Below the pieces are notes generated by a model, which worked only from the letters and a program-made list of their open reading frames with translations, did no database searches and had not been told where the DNA came from. The position numbers and the translations under genes are program-made. This document shows positions 36,965 to 46,073 of a DNA stretch of 64,000 bases, piece after piece; position 1 is the stretch's first letter; each line of letters starts with the position of its first letter. This DNA is from Gammaproteobacteria bacterium (GTDB lineage: Bacteria > Pseudomonadota > Gammaproteobacteria > Pseudomonadales > Cellvibrionaceae), in assembly GCA_004172865.1 (NCBI GenBank), contig SEBV01000013.1, forward strand, positions 62,001-126,000, read 5' to 3'.

Positions 36965-39900
36965 TTATTTTTTCTTTCGCCGTCGATCTTTCGGATCTGG
37001 TTCAGCCTCTTCGGGTTTATTTACGCTATTGAGCAAATCAGCCTCGCTTTCAAAGAGACGATCGAAACTCATTTTAGGTTCGCTCCAACTACCTTTAATG
37101 CTGTAGCTAATACTGGTAGCGCGATCCACTTGTTTCTTAAATAATTTACTGGCGACATAAATACCGGCCGCCGCGGGCAAGCCTGTAACTAGCGCGGTAA
37201 AAAATGTGTAGCTACCAACGACCGGCAAAGTCGCAATCAAACGCGCATCAATTTTTTCATTTTCCAAATCCAGTTTACCGGCTAACTGCAATCGGCTTGA
37301 TGGCGTTTTTACCGACAAAGGTTCGGTAAAGGTCATGGTGCCGGGCACAAAATTTACCTTGCCGATAATTTCATCGTAGGCCAGTCCGCTTTTATATAAA
37401 TCCGAGAAATCCAAACGCAAACGGCGCGCGAGAGAATCAAAATTCAGTACGGCCATCAAACGCAAAAAGCCATCACTGCCGGGACTCGGATTACTTTTAA
37501 AACGGCCTTTTTCCAGCCATACATCAATATTCCCGGCTATTTTTTTCAACGAAAAATCTTGCGGATCGCCAGCCCACAGTATGTCGGTATTAAACCGCGC
37601 ATGTTTACTTTCCAGCGTGTCCGGCTTCTGCCATTCACGTAAAACTGTCGAAATATCGTCGGCGGTTAAAACCCCAATAAAATGTGTACTTGAAGCGGCA
37701 TCGTTTACCGACCACTCCATTTTCGCACCGCCAGCTTTCTCGTCGGCAGCGCCTACAGTGACGCCTTTAACGGTACCGTTAATTTTGTCGAACAAAACTC
37801 CAGTGGTATTAGGGCGAATTTCAAGTGACCAGTTGCCGTAATTAACATCATCTAAATAGAGCGCATTAACGGCCAAATCAGCACGAGGCAATGACCGTGG
37901 ATCAATACTTAACTCGCTCTTTTTTGGCAGCTCGCCAATAGCGGGTGCTTCAACATTCTGCGCATTTAGCAAAGCGCTATTTAATCGCAATGATTGCAAG
38001 TTAATTTTTAACGGCGATGAGCTTTGGTTGGGAAGATAAATTTCGCCGACGGCCAACGCATTGGTAAACGATATTTTCCAGGCATCTATTAAATGCGAAG
38101 CGCGAACACCAATATTATCCAGCGCCAAAGGGCCCACTTGATAATGGCCGAGCATAACGTCTGCATGAAAGGGTAAACCGGCAATCGAATAAGGATCATT
38201 TTTTGCGAGATTTTCAGTGCGGGTAGAGTTTTCAGAATTAGAACTATCTGACGATTTTGGATTTTGCGCATCAATTTGTGCCGCATAAGCGCTGTAACTT
38301 TCTTGCACTTTTTTCCACGGCGCCAAATCAAATGCCGGTAAATTTCCGCTCAATAAAAATTGTGGTTCGGCTGCTAATTTAGCATCGCTACCGAGTGCGA
38401 CATTAGCATTCAATAATCTGTTATTTTCACGCGAATCTAGTTGAAATAGCGCTTGAATTTGTTTGTCGTAATCCAGGTGAATCAGCGAGGTTTTCTCAAA
38501 CAAAGACATGGTAAAAGCCAGCGGACGCTCCTCTTCCTGCGCTTTGGTGTAAGGCGCGGGCAGATCTATCGCAACACCGGCAAGCGAGCTATTTACCAAT
38601 ACCACTGCGAAAGGATTGAGCGCTGGGTCATCGCCTGGATTTTTATGGTTTAGCTCGATGAGCGCGTTGTAAGGAACGCGCCCACGCATAAATAAGACTT
38701 CAGGACGCTGCGTCCAAGTCGCGAGATTTTTTGCATCCACCTCGCCTTTCACTTCCACTAAAGTTTGGCTGGAGTCGCCCTGCTTTTTAGTGGTCAGTAA
38801 TGCTTTTACCGGTTCGCCAAATAAGCTGCCGTGCAAGCCTTCACTGGCAAGACCACGGGTTTCGTTGAAACTGATATGGCCCGTAACTTCCTGCATGGAC
38901 AATCTGAGATTGGACATTTCAAAATGTGGCGATTTTAAATCTATATCGACTTGCTGCTTGGCACCTGTGCCTTCGCGATCCAGCGGCACGGCGATATTGA
39001 TTTTGGTGTGCATATCGCCATCCAGCGCCCAAGTATCCAAACCTGTGCCCACATAGCGATGCAACATGCTTTCACGCAGCACTCGCATTCCATCTGCCGC
39101 ACCGCCATCTACAGTGCCAGATACGCGCAATAAGGAACCGTGCCCATCAGGATTAGGACTGGCATTAACGTAAGTCGGACCAACGGCACTATCGAATAAT
39201 TTAGCGTTATCAACGCTAGCCATTACATCGTCATCACTCACCAGCAGGCGACCGTTAACATCTGTTAGTGCCGGCCACTCGGGATGATAGTTGAGTTGCG
39301 CGCGCTTAATATCGACAAATAGTTGATGACTGCGTGCAGCATGGTTGTGATTGTTAAGCGTGCCGCGGTAGAGGAAACCAACCTGATCGACAAACCCGGA
39401 ATTGTTCGGGCCTACGCTTTTTTCCAGCCATTCCAGCAGTGAGTGCGGAATTACGGCGGGCGTGTATTTGCTGTAAAGGCTTGCATCTAATTTTTCTGCA
39501 CCGATTTGCAGATACAGGTCTACATCACCGGTGCCGGGTTTCCAGGGCATAGCCAGCCACATATAACCTTTGGCGTATTCAGCGCCGTTGGTGAACTCAA
39601 GCGCGCCGCTGTTGACGTAAATTTGGTTATTTTCCGGCTGCAACCACCAGGCGACCTGCCCTTTTGCCTGTTGATATTCCATAGGCGCCGAATAAGTCGG
39701 GGAGTAATGCATGCTAAAACCCTGACGACTATCAATATTCACATAGCCGCCCTGCTGACCGGCTTTTACAAAACCATCGACTTTGCGTAACGCCGGTACA
39801 CCTTGCCAAGCATTGGCGCCGACTTGGGAAAGATTGGCTTGCAACTCCCAAGCTTTAGGGTCCCGGGCGGGAATGGAAAATTCCAGATTGTGCAATTCGC

Positions 39901-41062
39901 CTTGCGGGCTTAACTGCCGGATTACATCTCGCAATTTGCCATCGCCCAAGACACCGGCGCTGTCCAGGGTGTGACTTAAACGCTCTAGATCCAGACGTTG
40001 CAGATGCAAAACCACCGGATCGGAAAAACTTTTAGCAGAAGCCGCGAAGTTAAGTTTTTCGATTTTTTGTTCGTTTACGTTGGCATCGATATGTTGCAAC
40101 GCCAATTGCCATTGACCGCTATAAAGCCAATGACCAGTTAATTCAGTCGAAAAGCTATCCAGACTTAAACTGCGACCCAACACGGGCAAACTCAAACGCT
40201 GCACGCCGAGTTTACCGACCAGATCTATACCTTCATGTTGCGGCCGACTGGTAAACCAGAGGCTTGCATCCAGAGAACCTTCGCTATGAACTTCGGCTTT
40301 AATGCCGCGCAATAAAAACGCCGTGGTGGCTGCAATGGGCTCGCTGGTGGGGAATTGCTTTAGCTGGACATAACCTTTGCTGCTGAACGTTTCTTTATGA
40401 CGCGGATCACCGCGGAATTCAGCGAGCATGGTTAGCGTATTAGGTTTGCCATCCACATCTACATGTAATGATAAACGATGGAAATCATCCTCGTTTTCCA
40501 TGCGTACCAAGGGCGAACTCAACGTTGTAGCGGTGCCGGAGGCAAAATGAAAATTGAGTTGGGCTTGCGAGAGTTCAATACGACGCGAAAGAAGCGACAT
40601 ATCGATTAAGTCATCTAGCTTGGCGGGCTTGTGGTCCGGTTCGTTCTCAGGCGCGGGAAGGCCTGAAATTCGCCATAAACCATCGTCAGTTTGAACAAAA
40701 TCCATTTGTACTTGGTCGAGTTGGAGAACGCTCCAGACCAAACGGAAATGAATAAAAGTGCCTAGCAAATCCAGACGCATACGCGCATTGCTGAGCGCCA
40801 GGATGGGTTTATCAGTGTGACTTTGGATGCGCAGATTTTTTACATCTACCGCAGGCTTTAGACCTTCCCACTCGGCACTCACCGCGCCGATAGTGACTTT
40901 CGCATTGAGTTTTTTAGAGAAATAGCTGCTTAGCTCTTGCGGATACTCTGCCACTAAATGGGAAAAGCTACGCCCAGCCTGAACAATCACCGCCAAACTG
41001 ATGACTGCAATTGCCAACAAAAGGAAAAACCACCTAATAAACTTGCGCGGGTAAGTGGTCAT
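36965..41062 (-). CDS. yhdP: AsmA-like phospholipid transport protein YhdP
   Basis: A 1365-residue protein of the YhdP/DUF3971 family (AsmA-like, TIGR02099 type). One N-terminal helix (about 10-30) is followed by a very long repeat-beta domain expected to form a hydrophobic groove across the periplasm. The conserved C-terminus includes GDPQDFSLKKIAGNIDVWLEKG, RLRLDFSDLYKSGLAYDEI and SSRLQLAGKLDLENEKIDA. In E. coli YhdP, TamB and YdbH move phospholipids to the outer membrane. It is followed upstream by rng, as in many gammaproteobacteria. Confidence 0.95.
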   Translation of the reverse strand: MTTYPRKFIRWFFLLLAIAVISLAVIVQAGRSFSHLVAEYPQELSSYFSKKLNAKVTIGAVSAEWEGLKPAVDVKNLRIQSHTDKPILALSNARMRLDLLGTFIHFRLVWSVLQLDQVQMDFVQTDDGLWRISGLPAPENEPDHKPAKLDDLIDMSLLSRRIELSQAQLNFHFASGTATTLSSPLVRMENEDDFHRLSLHVDVDGKPNTLTMLAEFRGDPRHKETFSSKGYVQLKQFPTSEPIAATTAFLLRGIKAEVHSEGSLDASLWFTSRPQHEGIDLVGKLGVQRLSLPVLGRSLSLDSFSTELTGHWLYSGQWQLALQHIDANVNEQKIEKLNFAASAKSFSDPVVLHLQRLDLERLSHTLDSAGVLGDGKLRDVIRQLSPQGELHNLEFSIPARDPKAWELQANLSQVGANAWQGVPALRKVDGFVKAGQQGGYVNIDSRQGFSMHYSPTYSAPMEYQQAKGQVAWWLQPENNQIYVNSGALEFTNGAEYAKGYMWLAMPWKPGTGDVDLYLQIGAEKLDASLYSKYTPAVIPHSLLEWLEKSVGPNNSGFVDQVGFLYRGTLNNHNHAARSHQLFVDIKRAQLNYHPEWPALTDVNGRLLVSDDDVMASVDNAKLFDSAVGPTYVNASPNPDGHGSLLRVSGTVDGGAADGMRVLRESMLHRYVGTGLDTWALDGDMHTKINIAVPLDREGTGAKQQVDIDLKSPHFEMSNLRLSMQEVTGHISFNETRGLASEGLHGSLFGEPVKALLTTKKQGDSSQTLVEVKGEVDAKNLATWTQRPEVLFMRGRVPYNALIELNHKNPGDDPALNPFAVVLVNSSLAGVAIDLPAPYTKAQEEERPLAFTMSLFEKTSLIHLDYDKQIQALFQLDSRENNRLLNANVALGSDAKLAAEPQFLLSGNLPAFDLAPWKKVQESYSAYAAQIDAQNPKSSDSSNSENSTRTENLAKNDPYSIAGLPFHADVMLGHYQVGPLALDNIGVRASHLIDAWKISFTNALAVGEIYLPNQSSSPLKINLQSLRLNSALLNAQNVEAPAIGELPKKSELSIDPRSLPRADLAVNALYLDDVNYGNWSLEIRPNTTGVLFDKINGTVKGVTVGAADEKAGGAKMEWSVNDAASSTHFIGVLTADDISTVLREWQKPDTLESKHARFNTDILWAGDPQDFSLKKIAGNIDVWLEKGRFKSNPSPGSDGFLRLMAVLNFDSLARRLRLDFSDLYKSGLAYDEIIGKVNFVPGTMTFTEPLSVKTPSSRLQLAGKLDLENEKIDARLIATLPVVGSYTFFTALVTGLPAAAGIYVASKLFKKQVDRATSISYSIKGSWSEPKMSFDRLFESEADLLNSVNKPEEAEPDPKDRRRKKK

Positions 41063-41157
41063 AAAGATAAAGCTTTCATAAAAATACTACTGTCATGCTG
41101 ATCGGTATTTCCAAAGCGTTGACCAATTTTTTATGGACTAAAACGCAAATTTGATTG

Positions 41158-42627
41158 TTAAACCAGCACTATATCGTACTGTTCTTGAGTAAACAGATTC
41201 TCTACCTGGAACTCGATGGTACGGCCAATAAAAGCTTCCAGATCAGCCACATAGGCCGCTTCTTCATCCAATAATCGATCAACCACCAAGGTTGACGCCA
41301 ATACCAGAAACTTTTGGTTATCGTAAGATCGCGACTCGCGCAAAATTTCACGAAAAATCTCATAACAAACCGTTTCGGCAGATTTTACCTGACCACGGCC
41401 CGCGCAGACTGGACATGGTTCGCACAACATTTGTCCAAGGGATTCGCGGGTGCGCTTGCGCGCCATTTCTACTAAACCTAATTCAGACACACCGGTAATG
41501 CGGGTCTTCGCGTGATCTTTCTCCAGCGCTTTTTCCAAGGTGCGCAATACCTGCCGCTGGTGTTCCTCGTCCTGCATATCAATAAAATCGAGGATGATAA
41601 TCCCGCCCAAATTTCGCAACCGCAATTGGCGAGCTATCGCCGTTGCCGCTTCAAGATTGGTTTTAAAAATCGTCTCTTCAAGATTACGATGCCCAACAAA
41701 TGCGCCAGTATTAACGTCAACCGTGGTCATGGCTTCGGTCTGTTCAATGATCAAATAACCATTAGATTTAAGCGGTACGCGCGTATCCAAAGCACGGCGA
41801 ATTTCCTCTTCCACGCCGTACAAATCCAGCAATGGACGCTCACCGGTATAACACTCAATCAAGTCGACTAACTGCGGCGAATAATTGCTGGCGAAATCCA
41901 GCATTTGCTGGAATGTAAGCCGCGAATCTACCCGAATCTTGTCGATAGGCGCACGAGCCAAGTCGCGTAATGCCCGCAAATACAAGGGCATATCTTTATG
42001 AACGACACCCGGCACCGGAATGCTCGTCAGTTTGTCACTGAGATCGGTCCAAAGTTTCTGCAAAAATGGAATATCCGCCAAAATAGCGTCGGCAGTTGCA
42101 CCTTCGGCTACGGTACGAACGATAAAGCCGCCAGTTATCGCATTGGCTTCTGCAGCGCCATCCATAACCTGACGCAGACGATCTCGTTCCTGGTCGTCCT
42201 CGATGCGAACGGATACACCGATATGACTACTGTTCGGCATGTAAACGAGATAACGCGATGAGAGAGTGAGATGCGTGGTAAGGCGTGCGCCTTTGGTACT
42301 AATGGGATCTTTTGCAACCTGAACCAGAATGGTTTGACCTTCGCGAACCAAGCTGCGAATGTCCGGCACTTCTGCAGCTCGTGGTTCGCCAGCCGGAGCT
42401 TCAGGAACCATATCGGCGGCATGAATAAAGCCAGTGCGCTCAAGGCCTATATCTACAAATGCCGCCTGCATGCCCGGCAGTACTCTTACGACTTTGCCTT
42501 TATAGATGTTGCCAACGTAACCTTTGCCGTGGCTGCGCTCGATGTAAAGCTCTTGCACCACGCCATTTTCAACCAGCGCAACTCGTGTCTCAACCGGCGA
42601 GACATTGATGAGAATTTCTTCACTCAT
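41158..42627 (-). CDS. rng: Ribonuclease G
   Basis: RNase G (489 residues) is a single-strand endoribonuclease that matures the 16S rRNA 5' end. It has an S1 domain (about 38-120), a 5'-sensor, the metal-binding Asp residues of TTVDVNTGAF and IIILDFIDMQ, and the zinc-link cysteines in CEPCPVCAGRG (about 403-413). Lack of a long C-terminal scaffold separates it from RNase E. It lies between yhdP and maf. Confidence 0.97.
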   Translation of the reverse strand: MSEEILINVSPVETRVALVENGVVQELYIERSHGKGYVGNIYKGKVVRVLPGMQAAFVDIGLERTGFIHAADMVPEAPAGEPRAAEVPDIRSLVREGQTILVQVAKDPISTKGARLTTHLTLSSRYLVYMPNSSHIGVSVRIEDDQERDRLRQVMDGAAEANAITGGFIVRTVAEGATADAILADIPFLQKLWTDLSDKLTSIPVPGVVHKDMPLYLRALRDLARAPIDKIRVDSRLTFQQMLDFASNYSPQLVDLIECYTGERPLLDLYGVEEEIRRALDTRVPLKSNGYLIIEQTEAMTTVDVNTGAFVGHRNLEETIFKTNLEAATAIARQLRLRNLGGIIILDFIDMQDEEHQRQVLRTLEKALEKDHAKTRITGVSELGLVEMARKRTRESLGQMLCEPCPVCAGRGQVKSAETVCYEIFREILRESRSYDNQKFLVLASTLVVDRLLDEEAAYVADLEAFIGRTIEFQVENLFTQEQYDIVLV

Positions 42628-42661
42628 AGTGCATAGTTGCTCTGTTAGTTAAATTGTTCTA

Positions 42662-43297
42662 TTAATCAGCACGGTGCCACCAAGGCACGGAAAATTCCTG
42701 CAACAACAAAAAGGTTTGCTCAAGCGGTAAGCCGACCACGCCAGTGTAGCTGCCGCGAATCTGTTCAACGAATACCGCACCGAAACCCTGAATGCCGTAA
42801 CCGCCCGCTTTATCATGCGGCTCGCCGGTTTGCCAATAGGCGGCAATCTCATTTTCAGTAAGCGGACGAAAGACCACATCTGTCACCGAAAGTTTTATTT
42901 CTTGTTTGGCGTCAGTCACCATAGCGACAGCGGTCATAACTTGATGTGTAGCGCCTGCGAGCTGGCGTAACATTCCGGCGGCATGTTCGGCATTGCGCGG
43001 CTTTTCTAAAATTTCATTATTAATAACTACAATCGTATCTGCGCCCAATACTGGTTTGGGAATGAGCGATTGAAGTTTAAGACTAGCTAAACCAGCCTCG
43101 GCTTTTTCGCGAGCGAGTCGCTGAACATAATCTGCTGGCGATTCGTGGTGGCGCGGCACCTCGATGACATCGGCATCAATCACCTGATACGAAACGCCGA
43201 TTTGCTGCAGCAGCTCGCGGCGACGCGGCGACTTGGACGCTAAATACAATGCGGGTAACTCTGATGCGCTCACTCGGGAATTCCTTCTTAACGGCAA
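42662..43297 (-). CDS. maf: Maf family nucleotide pyrophosphatase
   Basis: A Maf-type house-cleaning enzyme (211 residues), most like the dTTP/UTP pyrophosphatase branch (YhdE). Motifs are YLASKSPRRRELLQQIG (phosphate-binding), the KAEAG segment, LGADTIVVINNEIL (catalytic Asp) and the DKAGGYGIQG loop. It hydrolyses non-canonical or pyrimidine NTPs to NMP. The order mreD-maf-rng is conserved. Confidence 0.95.
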   Translation of the reverse strand: MPLRRNSRVSASELPALYLASKSPRRRELLQQIGVSYQVIDADVIEVPRHHESPADYVQRLAREKAEAGLASLKLQSLIPKPVLGADTIVVINNEILEKPRNAEHAAGMLRQLAGATHQVMTAVAMVTDAKQEIKLSVTDVVFRPLTENEIAAYWQTGEPHDKAGGYGIQGFGAVFVEQIRGSYTGVVGLPLEQTFLLLQEFSVPWWHRAD

Positions 43298-43373
43298 AAT
43301 CTGCGTGGATTGTTAAAATTTATTATCTGATCTTGAATGCGATCAAGTCGGTGCTCTCGACCTCTCAGCCGGA

Positions 43374-43862
43374 TTAAACAACGCGATAATGACGGGTGAT
43401 TTTATCCAGCATCCAGCGCAATACGGGCCATATCAATGCACTCGTTACGGCGGGTGCTAAAAACAATACTCCCGATAAAGGGCGACCGGACATACTTTGC
43501 ACCCAATTACCTGGCAGCTGTGCTAATCCAACTAGTACAAATACCCAACCAGCCTCTTTCCAGACCGCAAAATTGCGCACGCGTTGATAAGAGAGAATGC
43601 AAATATAAGACACTATCACTAGCGACAAACCGTGCTGGCCGAGCGGTACGCCTTCGAGTAAGTCTTGGTAGATACCGAGGAAACAGAGAAAAAATATACT
43701 GATGGTGAGCGGGAAAACAGAGATCCAATAAATCGCTACTAGCAACACGAATTCGGGCCGCCACCAACGTAATCCCATAGGCAAGGGATAAACTGCCAAG
43801 AGGAGCGCTATCAAAAAGCTGATCAGAATAACAATGTAACCATTCCAATGATGCGGAATCAT
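43374..43862 (-). CDS. mreD: Rod shape-determining protein MreD
   Basis: A 162-residue integral membrane protein with five predicted helices and the family segment LGIYQDLLEGVPLGQHGLSL. It works with MreC, RodA and PBP2 in the elongasome. Its start overlaps the mreC stop by four bases. Confidence 0.94.
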   Translation of the reverse strand: MIPHHWNGYIVILISFLIALLLAVYPLPMGLRWWRPEFVLLVAIYWISVFPLTISIFFLCFLGIYQDLLEGVPLGQHGLSLVIVSYICILSYQRVRNFAVWKEAGWVFVLVGLAQLPGNWVQSMSGRPLSGVLFLAPAVTSALIWPVLRWMLDKITRHYRVV

Positions 43863-44740
43863 GGCTTGCCTGCTTCTGACGATGACGAAGATGAAGACTG
43901 GACGTGATCGCCGGTTTGCATGTGAGTATCAAACACCAGTAACACATGGCGACTGCGATCCAAACGCGCCATAGGCCGAGCGATAACGCGCGCGAATGCC
44001 TGACCGGAATTGCGAACCACTTGTTCGACTTCAGCTACGGGATAGCCAACCGGAAAGCGTTCGCCAAGGCCTGAACTAACTAATACATCGCCTTCGCGGA
44101 TATCCGCATTGATAGAGACATGACGCAGACTCAAGCGGTTCAAATCGCCAGTGCCTTCCGCGATGGCGCGCACGCCATTGCGATTGACTTGTACTGGAAT
44201 GGCGTGAGTTGAATCTGAAATCAGCAAAACGCGACTCGTAGTTTCATCCACCTCAATAATTTGGCCCATTAGACCGAAGGCATCCAGTACCGGCTGACCT
44301 TCATAAACGCCTTCTTTGCTGCCGCGATTGATCACCACAATATGGCTGAGCGGATTTGGCGATACGCCAATCAACTCGGCGATCAACACCCGGTCTTGCA
44401 ACATGTCTTTGCCATTTAACAATTGGCGTAAACGTACGTTTTCTGCCGCCAAAGCCGCCATCTGTTGTTGCTTACGTTGGTAGATAAGCAATTCAATTTT
44501 CAAGCGCTCGTTTTCCGCGCGAATATCTTTTTCAGACGTGAGCGCACCACTACCCCATTCGCCTACACGACGCGGGATATCAGTAACTTGGTAAAAGGGA
44601 ACCGTAAGAAAATTGAGCTGCTGGCGGATTTGCTTAAGCCACGGTGTGTAAAGGCCCACGAGAATTAAGGCCACCATGGCGATGAGAAGCACCACGACGC
44701 GCGCGGTAACTGATGTACTGTTGGAAAATAAGGGTTTGAT
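43859..44740 (-). CDS. mreC: Rod shape-determining protein MreC, apparent ATC start
   Basis: MreC is a bitopic protein that activates PBP2 in the elongasome. It has a short cytoplasmic tail, one helix (about 17-38), a coiled coil (about 60-105) and a two-lobed beta domain with LIGVSPNPLSHIVVINRGSKEGVYEGQPV and VLLISDSTHAIPVQVNR. I extend the start to the ATC at 44738-44740, about 293 residues. That codon lies eight bases after GGGAGG and would give MKPLFSNSTSV, matching the MKPIFSRGPSL start of E. coli MreC. An in-frame TAA lies just upstream. The only other initiator, GTG at 44695, has no ribosome site and would remove the tail and part of the helix. Confidence 0.9.
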   Translation of the reverse strand: MKPLFSNSTSVTARVVVLLIAMVALILVGLYTPWLKQIRQQLNFLTVPFYQVTDIPRRVGEWGSGALTSEKDIRAENERLKIELLIYQRKQQQMAALAAENVRLRQLLNGKDMLQDRVLIAELIGVSPNPLSHIVVINRGSKEGVYEGQPVLDAFGLMGQIIEVDETTSRVLLISDSTHAIPVQVNRNGVRAIAEGTGDLNRLSLRHVSINADIREGDVLVSSGLGERFPVGYPVAEVEQVVRNSGQAFARVIARPMARLDRSRHVLLVFDTHMQTGDHVQSSSSSSSEAGKP

Positions 44741-44762
44741 AGCTTAAGCCTCCCGTAAAGGT

Positions 44763-44785
44763 AAAACGGCGGCCGAAGCCACCGT
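44763..44785 (-). terminator. Weak terminator or attenuator between mreB and mreC
   Basis: On the minus strand ACGGTGGC-TTCG-GCCGCCGT forms an eight-bp stem with a stable UUCG-type loop, followed by UUUU. It would reduce mreCD expression relative to mreB. Confidence 0.65.
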
Positions 44786-44804
44786 CTTATGCTGAATCAG
44801 GATC

Positions 44805-45851
<1,047 letters not shown>

Positions 45852-46073
45852 TTATTAATCTGGTTTAGCAACTATTAACCTGAAACAGCAGCTATGGCTG
45901 ATAAAGTGCGGCAGTATAAGGGAAATCTCTGCGTAAGTCGGCTTCTTTTTACGCACTTTTTACAAAACAATTAGCAATTCAGCAGGGAACTTAATAACGG
46001 GAAAAGTTTCGCGGAAATTCATTGCTAGCGGATTAATAAACGATCAGAAGCGAACAGCAGTATTTAAGAAGAA

